Shown here: positions 26,334 to 35,431 of the stretch, piece after piece
How positions within the stretch are numbered: position 1 is the first letter of the stretch
How the letters are laid out: each line of letters starts with the position of its first letter
NCBI RefSeq assembly: GCF_000092285.1
Contig: NC_014100.1
Location: forward strand, 2,976,001-3,040,000
Reading direction: 5' to 3'
DNA: 64,000 nt
Source of the DNA: Caulobacter segnis ATCC 21756
GTDB taxonomy: Bacteria > Pseudomonadota > Alphaproteobacteria > Caulobacterales > Caulobacteraceae
The notes under the pieces: generated by a model
The model's input: only the letters and a program-made list of their open reading frames with translations
The model's database searches: none
Told to the model about the DNA's origin: nothing
Position numbers and translations under genes: made by a program

Positions 26334-29300
26334 ATGCGCGCCCTCCCCGCCCTGGGCCTGACGACCATCCTGCTAGCGGGCTCCGCGCTGGCCGAGCCCG
26401 TCCGTTACACGATGACGGCGTTCACCAACGCCAGCCAGTCGAACATGAGCGTGTATGACTCTGCGGACGGGACGCGCTTCTCCCTCAAGAAGCCGCTGGC
26501 CTACACGCCGCCCAAGGGGCTGATCCGCGATCCCAGCGTGATGAAGCACACCGACGGCTGGTACTATGTCGCCTACACCACCGGCTGGTCGGGCGACACG
26601 ATCGGCCTGGCCCGTAGCAAGGACCTGACGGACTGGACCTTCCTGCGCGACGTGAAGGTCGAGGTTCCCGGCGCGACCAACAGCTGGGCGCCGGAATGGT
26701 TCGTCGACGAGGACGGATCGGTGAGCCTGATCCTGTCGGTCTCGACCACGGGCGTCGCCGGCCAGTTCCAGCCCTATCGCCTCACCGCGACCGACACGTC
26801 GTTGGCCAATTGGACCGCGCCGAAGCCCCTGGCGGGCCTGGGTCCGAACTTCATCGACACCTTCGTGGTGCGCGAGGGGAGCCTCTACCAGGCCTTCGCC
26901 AAGAACGAGACCAGCAAGTTCATCGAGCTTTGGACCGCGCCCTCGCTGGACGGCCCCTGGCAGCCGAAGGGGACTAGCGACTGGGCCGGCTGGGGCCGCT
27001 TCCTGGAAGGGCCCGCCATGGCCCGCACGCCCGACGGCGGCTGGCGGATCTACTTCGACGAGTACATGTCCAAGCGCTATTGGTTCTCGGACAGCAAGGA
27101 CGGCTTCCGCACCTGGACGCCGAAGACCGAGTTGCCCGAGCTTTCGGGCACGGTCCGTCACTTCACCGTGCTGAAGGAGGGCGGCGACAAGGCGGTCGCG
27201 GCCAAGCCGGCGCAGGCCCACAAGATCACCTGGGACAAGTACTCGCTGATGGTCGACGGCCAGCGAGTCTTCTCTTGGGGCGGCGAGTTCCACCCCTTCC
27301 GCGTGCCGAGCCCAGACCTGTGGCGCGACATTCTCCAGAAGATGAAGGCCAGCGGCTACAACACGGTCGCGATCTATTTCGACTGGGGCTATCACTCGCC
27401 CAAGCAGGGGGTCTACGACTTCCAGGGCGTGCGTGACATGGACCGCGTGCTGACCATGGCCAAGGAAGAGGGCCTCTACGTCATCACCCGCGCGGGGCCC
27501 TACGTGAACGCCGAGCTGACGCGCGGCGGCTTCCCCGGCTGGCTGGTCAACCAGCAGGCCCGCGCCCGCACCGACGCGCCGGAATACATCACGGCCGCCG
27601 ACGAGTGGCTGACCCGGATCAACGCCGTCATCGCCCGCCACCAACTGACCACCGGCCAGGGCACGGTGATCGCCCACCAGATCGAGAACGAGCTGGACGT
27701 CGTCGGCGCGCCGCAGCAGCGCTACATGAAGTGGCTGGCCGACAAGGCCAAGGCGGACGGGATCACCGTTCCGATCTTCCACAACGACAAGGGTCGCAAC
27801 GGCTACTGGGTCCCCAAGGGCTCCAACGTTCCGGGGACGGTCGAAGGGCCGAACGACCTCTACGCCTTCGACGGCTATCCGGGCGGAAACTGCAAGGTCG
27901 ACTCTACGCCCTCCAGCCCCGGCGTCGCGCCCGACTGGGGGATCTACGGCACGGGCGGCGCTAAGGGCGGGGCTTCGGCCAGCCCGAACACGCCGGCATT
28001 CCTCGCGGAGTTTGGCGGCGGCTGGTTCGACTACTGGGGCAGCAACGGCGACTACGACTGCACCGCCCTCCACCGGGGCGTCGGCTATCAGCGCGTGTTC
28101 TACGGCACGAACATCGCCAACGGCCTGACCCTGCAGAGCTTCTACATGACCTACGGCGGGACCAGCTGGGGCTGGCTGCCAGCGCCGGTGGTGTTCACGT
28201 CCTACGACTACGGCTCGGCCATCGATGAGGCCCGCGGCCTGCGCGATAAGGCGCGGGTGATGAAGCAGATGGGCGAGTTCATCGCCGCCGTCCCGGACCT
28301 CACCCGCATGGACAAGGGCGAGGCGGTCGTCCCCTCGAACGACAAGGTCCGCGTCTATCACAACGTCAACGCCGAGACGGGCAGTCACCTCTATGTGGTG
28401 GTCCACAACCCCAGCAGCGCCACGGGCGACGAGGCCTTCACCTTCAAGGTGAAGACTCGCGACGGCGAATACGTGGTCCCCAGTCGGATCAAGGGCCAGG
28501 ACAGCAAGCTGCTGATGGCCAGCTATGACCTTGGCGGCCAGCGGCTGGTCTATTCGACCTCCGAGATCCAGACGCACCTGAAGTGGAACGAGGGCGATCT
28601 GGCCCTCCTCTATGGCCGCGCCGGCGAGGCGGGCGAGACGGTGCTGCGCTACGCCGGCGCGCCGAAGGTCGAGATCATCGAAGGCGACGTGGCGTCGAGC
28701 TTCGACGCGGCCAAGGGCGACCTGAGGCTGACCTACGCGCACAAGGGCTTGGCCCGCGTCCGGATCACCGGCGGCGGCCGTCCTCCCCTCACCCTGCTGT
28801 TGGCCGACGCCGAGACCGGCCAGACCTTCTGGCGGCGCGATGGACTGCTGGTCCGTGGCCCAGGCCTGGTCCGGAGCGCTTCGATCAAGGGCGGCGTCCT
28901 GAGCCTGACCGGCGACACCGAGACCGACAGTCCGCTGGAAGTCTTCGCGCCCAAGGCCGCGACCGCCCTTCACTGGAACGGCGCCAAGGTCGTGGCCAAA
29001 GCCACCGCGTCGGGCAGCCTGCTAGCCGACAAGCCGCTGGCCGGCCCGGCTGCGGTCACCCTGCCCGATCTGGCCAAACTCGATTGGAAGACCGCCACCG
29101 GCTCGCCCGAGGCCGATCCCAAGTTCGACGACAGCGCCTGGATGAAGACAGAGGGCCGCCGCAGCGCGTCAACCGTGCGCGGCCCGACCGGCCAGCCGGC
29201 GCTCGACATGAGCACCTACGGCTTCCACAACGGCGACGTCTGGTATCGCGGCCGCTACCAGGGGCGCGCCGACATCGACACCCTGACCCTGCACTATGGC

Positions 29301-30098
29301 GCCGGCGGCGCGGGGATGCTTCAGGTCTGGCTGGACGGCAAGTTCCTGGGCCAGCACGAGCTGGACGGCGGCCTGCCGCGCCCGATCACCACCGGCGTTG
29401 CGACCTTCCAGATTCCCGCGGAGCTGCGCGGGACGGGCGAGCACGTCCTCTCGGTCATGGTCCGCAACAACGGCCACAACTGGGATCTCGACGCCGACGA
29501 CTTCCACAAGGAGGCGCGCGGCTTGGTCTCGGCCTCGCTGTCGGGTCCCGGGACCTACAGCTTCGCCGTGCCGATCGCCTGGAAGATCCAGGGGAACAAG
29601 GGCGGCGAGGACATCGTCGATCCCGTGCGCGGCTCGCTCAACAATGGCGGCCAGTTCGGCGAGCGCGAAGGCTGGCACCTGCCCGGCTTCCCGGATACGG
29701 CCTGGGCCAAGGCCGACATGGCCGCCACCCAGCCCTACGCCGGCACGACCTGGTATCGGACGAGCTTCGACCTCGCCCTGCCCAAGGATCACGACGTGAG
29801 CCTGGGCCTGACGATCGGCGATCCGGACAAGCCCCGCTCGCCAAACAAGCGCTATCGCGTGCTGATCTTCGTCAACGGCTGGAACATGGGGCAGTTCATC
29901 GCCCATGTCGGCCCGCAGCGGACCTTCGTCTTGCCGACCGGCATCATCGATCCGCGCGGCAAGAACACCATCGCCCTGGCGGTGACCAGCGACGGCGCGC
30001 CCGGCGACGCGCTGGAATCCGTCAAGCTCGTCAACCTGCGCGCGGTGCGCGGCGGCGTCCCCGTCGCCCGCGTCCCGGCGCCCGATTTCAAACCCTAA
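26334..30098 (+). CDS. GH43-GH35 fusion glycosidase (arabinosidase plus beta-galactosidase), secreted
   Basis: ATG 26334 starts a signal peptide (MRALPALGLTTILLAGSALA); 1254 residues. Domain one, about 22-285, is a GH43-type five-bladed propeller: GLIRDPSVMKHTDGWYYVAY with base Asp66, NFIDTFVV for the pKa-modulating Asp, and RFLEGPAMAR with acid Glu225. A short Ala/Lys linker leads at about 300 to a GH35 TIM barrel: WGGEFHPFRV, AHQIENELDVVG with Glu453 as donor, and FLAEFGGGWFDYWG with Glu559 as nucleophile. The last 500 or so residues form beta-sandwich domains. Both active sites look intact. It should release arabinose and galactose from arabinan/galactan side chains of RG-I in the periplasm or outside. 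Confidence 0.88.
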   Translation: MRALPALGLTTILLAGSALAEPVRYTMTAFTNASQSNMSVYDSADGTRFSLKKPLAYTPPKGLIRDPSVMKHTDGWYYVAYTTGWSGDTIGLARSKDLTDWTFLRDVKVEVPGATNSWAPEWFVDEDGSVSLILSVSTTGVAGQFQPYRLTATDTSLANWTAPKPLAGLGPNFIDTFVVREGSLYQAFAKNETSKFIELWTAPSLDGPWQPKGTSDWAGWGRFLEGPAMARTPDGGWRIYFDEYMSKRYWFSDSKDGFRTWTPKTELPELSGTVRHFTVLKEGGDKAVAAKPAQAHKITWDKYSLMVDGQRVFSWGGEFHPFRVPSPDLWRDILQKMKASGYNTVAIYFDWGYHSPKQGVYDFQGVRDMDRVLTMAKEEGLYVITRAGPYVNAELTRGGFPGWLVNQQARARTDAPEYITAADEWLTRINAVIARHQLTTGQGTVIAHQIENELDVVGAPQQRYMKWLADKAKADGITVPIFHNDKGRNGYWVPKGSNVPGTVEGPNDLYAFDGYPGGNCKVDSTPSSPGVAPDWGIYGTGGAKGGASASPNTPAFLAEFGGGWFDYWGSNGDYDCTALHRGVGYQRVFYGTNIANGLTLQSFYMTYGGTSWGWLPAPVVFTSYDYGSAIDEARGLRDKARVMKQMGEFIAAVPDLTRMDKGEAVVPSNDKVRVYHNVNAETGSHLYVVVHNPSSATGDEAFTFKVKTRDGEYVVPSRIKGQDSKLLMASYDLGGQRLVYSTSEIQTHLKWNEGDLALLYGRAGEAGETVLRYAGAPKVEIIEGDVASSFDAAKGDLRLTYAHKGLARVRITGGGRPPLTLLLADAETGQTFWRRDGLLVRGPGLVRSASIKGGVLSLTGDTETDSPLEVFAPKAATALHWNGAKVVAKATASGSLLADKPLAGPAAVTLPDLAKLDWKTATGSPEADPKFDDSAWMKTEGRRSASTVRGPTGQPALDMSTYGFHNGDVWYRGRYQGRADIDTLTLHYGAGGAGMLQVWLDGKFLGQHELDGGLPRPITTGVATFQIPAELRGTGEHVLSVMVRNNGHNWDLDADDFHKEARGLVSASLSGPGTYSFAVPIAWKIQGNKGGEDIVDPVRGSLNNGGQFGEREGWHLPGFPDTAWAKADMAATQPYAGTTWYRTSFDLALPKDHDVSLGLTIGDPDKPRSPNKRYRVLIFVNGWNMGQFIAHVGPQRTFVLPTGIIDPRGKNTIALAVTSDGAPGDALESVKLVNLRAVRGGVPVARVPAPDFKP

Positions 30099-30136
30099 GA
30101 CCGGCGCTCCCCCGCCGACTGACACTGGAGACACCC

Positions 30137-31246
30137 GTGCCCAATCTCGCCCACGGCCTCGAGGCCAAGGACATCAAGGCCAAGATCGCCGCCCTGATCA
30201 GCAACCTTGTCGACATCACCGACGAGACCGGCGAGTTCCTGCTGCGCCTCGACGACGGCCGGGTGATCGACACCAAGGGCTGGAACGACTGGGAATGGAC
30301 CCACGGCGTCGGCCTCTATGGTCTGTGGAAGCAGTACGAGATGCATGGCGACGAGCGCGCCTTCGACATCATGACCCAGTGGTTCGCCGACCGCTTCGAG
30401 GCCGGCACGCCGACCAAGAACATCAACACGGTCTCGCCGTTCCTGACCCTGGCCTATCTCTACGAGGCCACCGGCGACCACACCTACATCCCCTATCTCG
30501 AGACCTGGGCCGACTACGTCATGTACGAGGGCCCGCGCACTGAGGAAGGCGGCTTCCAGCATATCGTCTTCAACAGCGAGAACCCGCAGCAGCTGTGGGA
30601 CGACACGCTGATGATGAGCGTGCTGCCGCTAGCCAAGATCGGCCTGCTGCTCGACCGCCCCGACTTCGTCGAGGAGGCCAAGCGCCAGTTCATGGTCCAC
30701 ATCAAGTACCTGGCCGATCGCAAGACCGGCCTGTGGTTCCACGGCTGGACGTTCCTGGGTCGCCACAACTTCGCCGACGCCCTGTGGGCGCGCGGGAACT
30801 GCTGGGTGACCATCGCGATCCCCGAGTTCATCGAGCTGCTGGACCTGAAGCCCGGCGACGGCCTGCGCGCCTTCTTGATCGACGCGCTGGAAGCTCAGAT
30901 CAAGGCGCTGACCGAGTTCCAGGACCAGGAGACGGGCCTGTGGCACACGATCATCAACGACAAGACCTCGTACCTCGAAGCCTCGGCCACGGCCGGCTTC
31001 GCCTACGGCATCCTGAAGGCCGTGCGTAAGCGCTACATCGGCAAGGAATACGAGGCCGTCGCCATCCGCGCGATCAAGGGCGTGCTGGCCAATATCGACG
31101 ACAAGGGCGAGCTTCAGCAGGTCTCGTTCGGCACGCCGGTGTTCGACACCCTCCAGGGCTACAAGGACATCCCGCTGACCTCGATGCCCTATGGCCAGTC
31201 GCTGGCCATGCTGGCGCTGGGCGAGTTCCAGCGCGCCTTCATCTAG
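30137..31246 (+). CDS. GH105 unsaturated rhamnogalacturonyl hydrolase (YteR/YesR-like)
   Basis: The open frame extends far upstream, but GTG 30137 has CTGGAGA six bases before it and begins the family sequence (369 residues, matching YteR). Alpha6/alpha6 barrel motifs: WNDWEWTHGVGLYGLW, TKNINTVSPFLTLAY, WDDTLMMSVLPLA with the catalytic Asp, WFHGWTF and ARGNCWV. GH105 hydrates the unsaturated GalA double bond made by PL11 and frees L-rhamnose from the disaccharide. There is no signal peptide, so it acts in the cytoplasm after import, directly supplying the rhamnose pathway. Confidence 0.93.
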   Translation: MPNLAHGLEAKDIKAKIAALISNLVDITDETGEFLLRLDDGRVIDTKGWNDWEWTHGVGLYGLWKQYEMHGDERAFDIMTQWFADRFEAGTPTKNINTVSPFLTLAYLYEATGDHTYIPYLETWADYVMYEGPRTEEGGFQHIVFNSENPQQLWDDTLMMSVLPLAKIGLLLDRPDFVEEAKRQFMVHIKYLADRKTGLWFHGWTFLGRHNFADALWARGNCWVTIAIPEFIELLDLKPGDGLRAFLIDALEAQIKALTEFQDQETGLWHTIINDKTSYLEASATAGFAYGILKAVRKRYIGKEYEAVAIRAIKGVLANIDDKGELQQVSFGTPVFDTLQGYKDIPLTSMPYGQSLAMLALGEFQRAFI

Positions 31247-31271
31247 GGCTCTCGAGCCTTTGTATCGATTA

Positions 31272-31301
31272 CCGGTCCGGCCCCCTTCGCGGTCGGACCG
31301 G
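31272..31301. repeat. Perfect inverted repeat between GH105 and transporter genes
   Basis: CCGGTCCG and CGGACCGG form an 8-bp perfect stem around a 14-base loop in the 93-bp gap. No U tract follows. It may be an mRNA-processing or attenuation hairpin that sets relative expression of the transporter. Confidence 0.35.
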
Positions 31302-31339
31302 ATGGGGCGGTAAGACCCCGGAACCGGGAACGGAAGCAC

Positions 31340-32911
31340 ATGGCCAGTTCGGACGCGCGCAAGCCCACTTGGATCAACTACTGGGGCTGGGGTTCAGGCG
31401 ACATGCTCGGCGCTGGCGCCCAGGCGGTGATCACCGGCTGGCTGGCCTATTTCTTCATCACATTCTGCGGGCTCTCGCCGGTCGAGACAGGTCTGATCCT
31501 GGGCCTGCCGCGCCTGCTGGAAGCGATCACGTGTCCGCTGATCGGCTACATCTCCGACAACCTCCGTCACACCTGGGTGGGGCGGAAGATCGGGCGGCGG
31601 AAGATCTTCCTGATCCTGACCATCCCGCTGCTGCCGGCCTTCGCCCTGATCTTCGTGACGGGCCAGACCTTCGCCTACTACCTGACGACCTTCATCTTCT
31701 TCGAGTTCGTCTACACGATGTTCCTGATCCCGTGGGAGACCCTCGCGGCGGAGATGACCAAGGACTACAAGGAGAAGGCCAAGTTCGCCGGCGCGCGCAT
31801 GCTGGTGGCCCAGAGCTCGGCGATCCTGGCCTCGTACCTGCCGACCCTGATCATCAACCACTTCGGCGGCAAGGACTCGCCGAACACCTTCCTGATCATG
31901 GCCGCCATCTTCGGGGTGCTGTTCAGCCTGGTCGTGACCCTGGTGATCCTGCTGTCGTGGGAGCGCCCCTACACCAAGGACGAGAAGCTGATCCAGCCCG
32001 AGCCGATGGACTGGGGCAAGGCGGCGCTGATCCCGGTCAACATGTTCCGCGACCTGTTTTCGACCCTGAAGATCAAGGCCTTCCGCCAGCACCTGTCGCT
32101 GTATCTGGGCGGCTACATCAGCCAGGACATCTTCAACACCGCCTTCCCGCTATTCGTGGCGACGGTGATGGTCGGTTCGACCCTGATCATCTCGCAGCTA
32201 ATGACGACCATGTACGTCGCCCAGCTGATCTCGGTGATGATCGCCATCCGGGTCATCATCCGCACCGGTCCGGTGGTCGCCTATCGCATGGCCATCACCA
32301 GCGTCGGCGCGGCCCTGCTGCTGTTCCTGGCCTTCTACCTGATCCGTCCGCCGGGCTTCGCCGAGGGCGTCGCGGCCCTCAACGGCAACATCTTCAACCT
32401 GGCCTCGAGCCCGGCGGTGCTGTTCTGGCTGTTTGTCCCGATCATCCTGGCGGGGCTAGGCCGCGGCACGCTGAACTTCGTCCCGTGGGGCGTTTACAAC
32501 TACCTGCCCGACGTCGACGAGGCGGTCACCGGCCAGCGCCGCGAGGGCATCTTCGCCGGCGTCATGACCCTGACCCGCAAGGTCGCCCAGTCCGGCGCGA
32601 TCCTGCTGACCACCAGCCTGATCGGCATGGGGGGCTTCGTCTCGGCTCCCAAGGGCCAGCCGCTCGCCCAGCAGACGCCGGAAGCCATCCAGGCCCTCGT
32701 CCTGGTCATGGTCGGCGGTCCGCTGCTGGTGATGATCGCCGGCATGCTCATCTCCTGGCGCTTCCGCCTGAACGCCCGCACGCACGAGGTTCTGGTCCAC
32801 GAAGTCGAGCGCCTGCGCGCCGGCGCCACCGAAGCCGAGACGCCCGAGTCCAGGCAGATCGTCGAGGACCTGACCGGTTGGAAGTGGGAACGGCTCTGGG
32901 GCCGAGGCTAG
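31340..32911 (+). CDS. GPH-family (MelB-type) sugar:cation symporter, MFS superfamily
   Basis: 523 residues with about twelve hydrophobic segments. The N-terminal WINYWGWGSGDMLGAGAQAV and the cytoplasmic loop ISDNLRHTWVGRKIGRRKIF (residues about 72-91) match the GPH signature of glycoside-pentoside-hexuronide transporters. FVPWGVYNYLPDVDEAVTGQRREG, read across residues about 377-400, is the second half-repeat motif. Sitting at the end of the rhamnose/RG-I operon directly after GH105, it most likely imports unsaturated RG disaccharides or rhamnosides from the periplasm. ATG 31340 is preceded by a modest CGGAAG site. Its stop is four bases from the convergent response-regulator gene. Confidence 0.85.
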   Translation: MASSDARKPTWINYWGWGSGDMLGAGAQAVITGWLAYFFITFCGLSPVETGLILGLPRLLEAITCPLIGYISDNLRHTWVGRKIGRRKIFLILTIPLLPAFALIFVTGQTFAYYLTTFIFFEFVYTMFLIPWETLAAEMTKDYKEKAKFAGARMLVAQSSAILASYLPTLIINHFGGKDSPNTFLIMAAIFGVLFSLVVTLVILLSWERPYTKDEKLIQPEPMDWGKAALIPVNMFRDLFSTLKIKAFRQHLSLYLGGYISQDIFNTAFPLFVATVMVGSTLIISQLMTTMYVAQLISVMIAIRVIIRTGPVVAYRMAITSVGAALLLFLAFYLIRPPGFAEGVAALNGNIFNLASSPAVLFWLFVPIILAGLGRGTLNFVPWGVYNYLPDVDEAVTGQRREGIFAGVMTLTRKVAQSGAILLTTSLIGMGGFVSAPKGQPLAQQTPEAIQALVLVMVGGPLLVMIAGMLISWRFRLNARTHEVLVHEVERLRAGATEAETPESRQIVEDLTGWKWERLWGRG

Positions 32912-32915
32912 CGCG

Positions 32916-33521
32916 CTAAAGCCAACCATTGGAGCGGGCGATCCGGCCCGCCTCCACCCGGTTGGCCGCGCCCAGCTTCTGGGCCGCCTCTGAGAGATAG
33001 TTTCGGACGGTGCCCGGCGAGAGCTCGAGCACCTCGGCGATGTCCTTGTTCGACCGCCCCTCCTCCGCCAAGCGCAGGATCTCGCGCTCGCGGTCGGTCA
33101 ACGGATCGGGCTCGGCGTCCCAGATCGCTTCCGACAGTTCTGGCGCGATGGCCCGGCCGCCCGCGGCGACGGTGCGGACCGCGGCCGCCAGCACGCTGCT
33201 CGGACCGTCCTTCAGCAGATAGCCTTTCACGCCCGCGTCCAGCGCCCGCCGCAGATAGCCGGGCCTGCCGAAGGTCGTGACAATCAGCACCCGCGTGCCG
33301 GCGCCCTCGGCCTTCAGCCGCGTCGCGACGTCGATCCCTGTCATGCCCGGCATCTCGATGTCCGAGATCAGAACGTCTGGCTTTTCGGCCTGGACCAGGG
33401 TCATCGCCTGTTCGCCATCCGCGGCGCGGCCCACGACCTGGATGTCCCCCTCCATCTCGAGCAGGGCGCTCAGCGCGCCAAGCACCATCTTCTGGTCTTC
33501 GGCGATGACGACACGGATCAT
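32916..33521 (-). CDS. NarL/DesR-family response regulator
   Basis: ATG 33521 begins the receiver domain and overlaps the kinase stop (ATGA); 201 residues. REC domain 1-120 with Asp9, phospho-acceptor Asp54 in LISDIEMPGM, Thr in VTTFGR and Lys in YLLKDG. The LuxR-type HTH occupies about 137-200 (PLTDREREILRLAEEGRSNK, then SPGTVRNYLSEA). The DesR subgroup fits because of the partner kinase and ABC exporter. Such regulators bind TGACA-N2-TGTCA-like sites; one near-match lies upstream of this operon and another at 42577. Confidence 0.9.
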   Translation of the reverse strand: MIRVVIAEDQKMVLGALSALLEMEGDIQVVGRAADGEQAMTLVQAEKPDVLISDIEMPGMTGIDVATRLKAEGAGTRVLIVTTFGRPGYLRRALDAGVKGYLLKDGPSSVLAAAVRTVAAGGRAIAPELSEAIWDAEPDPLTDREREILRLAEEGRSNKDIAEVLELSPGTVRNYLSEAAQKLGAANRVEAGRIARSNGWL

Positions 33522-34681
33522 GGAGCAGCCTTCAGGGGAGCGGTGGCGACGAGGCGGGCGCCGTGCTTGTCGGATTGAATCTTGAGGCCGCCCCCGATGG
33601 CCGCCAGCCGCGCGCGCATGCCCTTTAGGCCAGAGCCCTCCGCAATCTTGCCGCCCACCCCATCGTCGGCGACGGTGAGCACGAGCGAGGACGCGGTAGG
33701 CTCCAGCCGGATCTCGCATCGACGGGCGCCGGCATGGCGGATCACATTGGTGACGGCTTCGCGCAGCGCCATGGCCAGCACCGCCTCCTGGGCGGGATGA
33801 CCGTCGGTGGTCAGGGCTGAGATCTCGGCCTGGACGTTGGCGGCGGCCAAGGCCTGGCGGGCCTTGTCCAGCTCGAAGGCCAAAGACGCGCCGCGCATGC
33901 CGACGACCGCCGTCCGCACCTCGCCCAGAGCCTCGCGCGCGGCGGCGGCCACCGCCTGCATCTCGCGCTCGGCGGCTTCGGCGTCGCGGCTGACCAACCG
34001 CGCGGCCAGCTCGGCCTTGACGGCGACAAGGGTCAGGGTGTGACCCAGAAGGTCATGCAGGTCGCGCGATATCCGCTCGCGTTCGGCGGTCGTGGCCAAG
34101 GCCCGGACCTCCTCGTGAGCGATGGCGAGCTCCTGGTTCTTGCGCTCCATGTCGCTCTGCATGAGGCCGGCGAAGCCCACGACGGCGCCAAAGAGCAGAC
34201 CCGAAACCCAGGCCGACATGCCGTGGGCTTGCAGCAGGGGCCCGAGCGCAAGCAACGCGACCTCAAGGACGATCATCGTCCGGATCGCCATCCGCCGCGG
34301 GGTCATCCGGGCGGCGAAGGACATGGCGTAGATCGTGTAAACGCTCCAGCCGACGTTGAACGGCGACAGCGCCAGACCGAGGCAGAAGATCACGATCACC
34401 TGCCAGAGCATCGGGCGACCGCGTTGGCGCCAGATGGTCCAGAACAGGAGAAGGAAGAAGGCGGCGCCGGCCAGGGAGGCGACCAACTCAACCGGGCCCG
34501 GCTTTCGGTAGAGCCAGCTGATGAAGTAGAAGGGAACGTAGATCAGCCAGATCAGGTGCCAGCGAGCCTGAAAGGCGCGCCCCGGGGAGGTCAGCGCCCC
34601 GGCGTGGCGCTCGCTCGCGCCTTCAGGCGAGGTCGACGGATCCTTGTTCATCCGATCGGTGTCGCGCGCCCGGGAGCCCAT
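33518..34681 (-). CDS. DesK-like sensor histidine kinase (HisKA_3)
   Basis: ATG 34681 lies two bases after the ABC-permease stop, giving 387 residues; ATG 34651 is an alternative. About four to five membrane segments occupy residues 42-180 with almost no periplasmic loops, as in DesK-type membrane sensors. A coiled linker (MERKNQELAIAHEEVRAL) leads to the dimerisation helix RISRDLHDLLGHTL with phospho-acceptor His209. The ATPase domain carries ALREAVTNVIRHAGA (N box), VADDGVGG and GLKGMRARLAAIGG. It probably detects changes in the membrane or a transported compound and phosphorylates the adjacent regulator. Confidence 0.9.
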   Translation of the reverse strand: MGSRARDTDRMNKDPSTSPEGASERHAGALTSPGRAFQARWHLIWLIYVPFYFISWLYRKPGPVELVASLAGAAFFLLLFWTIWRQRGRPMLWQVIVIFCLGLALSPFNVGWSVYTIYAMSFAARMTPRRMAIRTMIVLEVALLALGPLLQAHGMSAWVSGLLFGAVVGFAGLMQSDMERKNQELAIAHEEVRALATTAERERISRDLHDLLGHTLTLVAVKAELAARLVSRDAEAAEREMQAVAAAAREALGEVRTAVVGMRGASLAFELDKARQALAAANVQAEISALTTDGHPAQEAVLAMALREAVTNVIRHAGARRCEIRLEPTASSLVLTVADDGVGGKIAEGSGLKGMRARLAAIGGGLKIQSDKHGARLVATAPLKAAP

Positions 34682-34683
34682 GG

Positions 34684-35430
34684 TCAAGCCGCCCGGCGAC
34701 GCCAGGCGATCCAGGCGCCGAAGACCGCGGCCAGGGTCATGGCGACCAGGATCGTCACGTGCTGCTCCACATTCGCCAGAGGCTGCATGCCTGACAGCAT
34801 CTGCGACAGTCGCCCCAGGTGATAGGACGGCGTCGCCTGGGCGATATCTCCGAACCATTCAGGCATGGCGCTGAGCGGGATCCAAAGACCGCCGAACAGG
34901 GAGAACGCCAGGAAGACAAGGTTGGCCAAGGCCGTCGCGCCTTGCGAGCCCATGCGCAGACCGATGTTCAGGCCGATCATGGCGAATGGGATCGTCGAGA
35001 CCAGCCCAAGGCCCAGGGTCGCCGCCCACCGCCAAGCGTCCATTCGCACGCCTCCGAACCAGGCCAGGCCGCCGAGCAGCAAGACCGAAGCCGCGATCAG
35101 CGCGAGGGCCGCCGCCAGCCGTCCGACCAGATAGCCGCCCGCGGGCAACGGCGCGATCTGCTTGAGCTCGATCATCTTGGCCTCGCGCTCGGCGGCGACG
35201 GCCGCGCCAAAGCCGAACATGGCGGGCGCGATGGCGGCGAAGATCACATAGTTGGCCAGCATGAAGTGCGCGACTTCCTCGCGCCCCTTGCTGAGGCCAA
35301 GCCCCATCACGCCATAGAACAGCAGCGGTAGCGCCACGCTCGGGATGACGAACTGGGGCGTGCGCACCGTCGACAGGATCTGGGCGCGCGCTTCACGGCC
35401 ATAGATGGCCAGGGTGTGCAGAGCGGACAT
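34684..35430 (-). CDS. ABC-2 type transporter permease
   Basis: 248 residues with six predicted membrane helices (PSVALPLLFYGVMGL, YVIFAAIAPAMFGFGAAVAA, LALIAASVLLLGGLAWFGG and others). The conserved ABC-2 feature is FSLFGGLWIPLSAMPEWFGDIAQATPSYHL, found at residues about 180-209. Partner of the ATPase one base upstream. ABC-2 exporters controlled by DesKR-like systems often move antibiotics, lipids or peptides; the cargo here is unknown. Confidence 0.88.
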   Translation of the reverse strand: MSALHTLAIYGREARAQILSTVRTPQFVIPSVALPLLFYGVMGLGLSKGREEVAHFMLANYVIFAAIAPAMFGFGAAVAAEREAKMIELKQIAPLPAGGYLVGRLAAALALIAASVLLLGGLAWFGGVRMDAWRWAATLGLGLVSTIPFAMIGLNIGLRMGSQGATALANLVFLAFSLFGGLWIPLSAMPEWFGDIAQATPSYHLGRLSQMLSGMQPLANVEQHVTILVAMTLAAVFGAWIAWRRRAA

Positions 35431-35431
35431 C

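Noticed and set aside
26373..28973. 866-codon open frame on the minus strand
   Set aside because: It is antisense to the GH43-GH35 gene, has no recognisable motif or ribosome site, and is the usual GC-rich shadow frame.
28583..31246. 887-codon frame read as one protein
   Set aside because: The first 518 codons are an alternative frame of the GH35 region; the GH105 protein begins at GTG 30137 with a good ribosome site.
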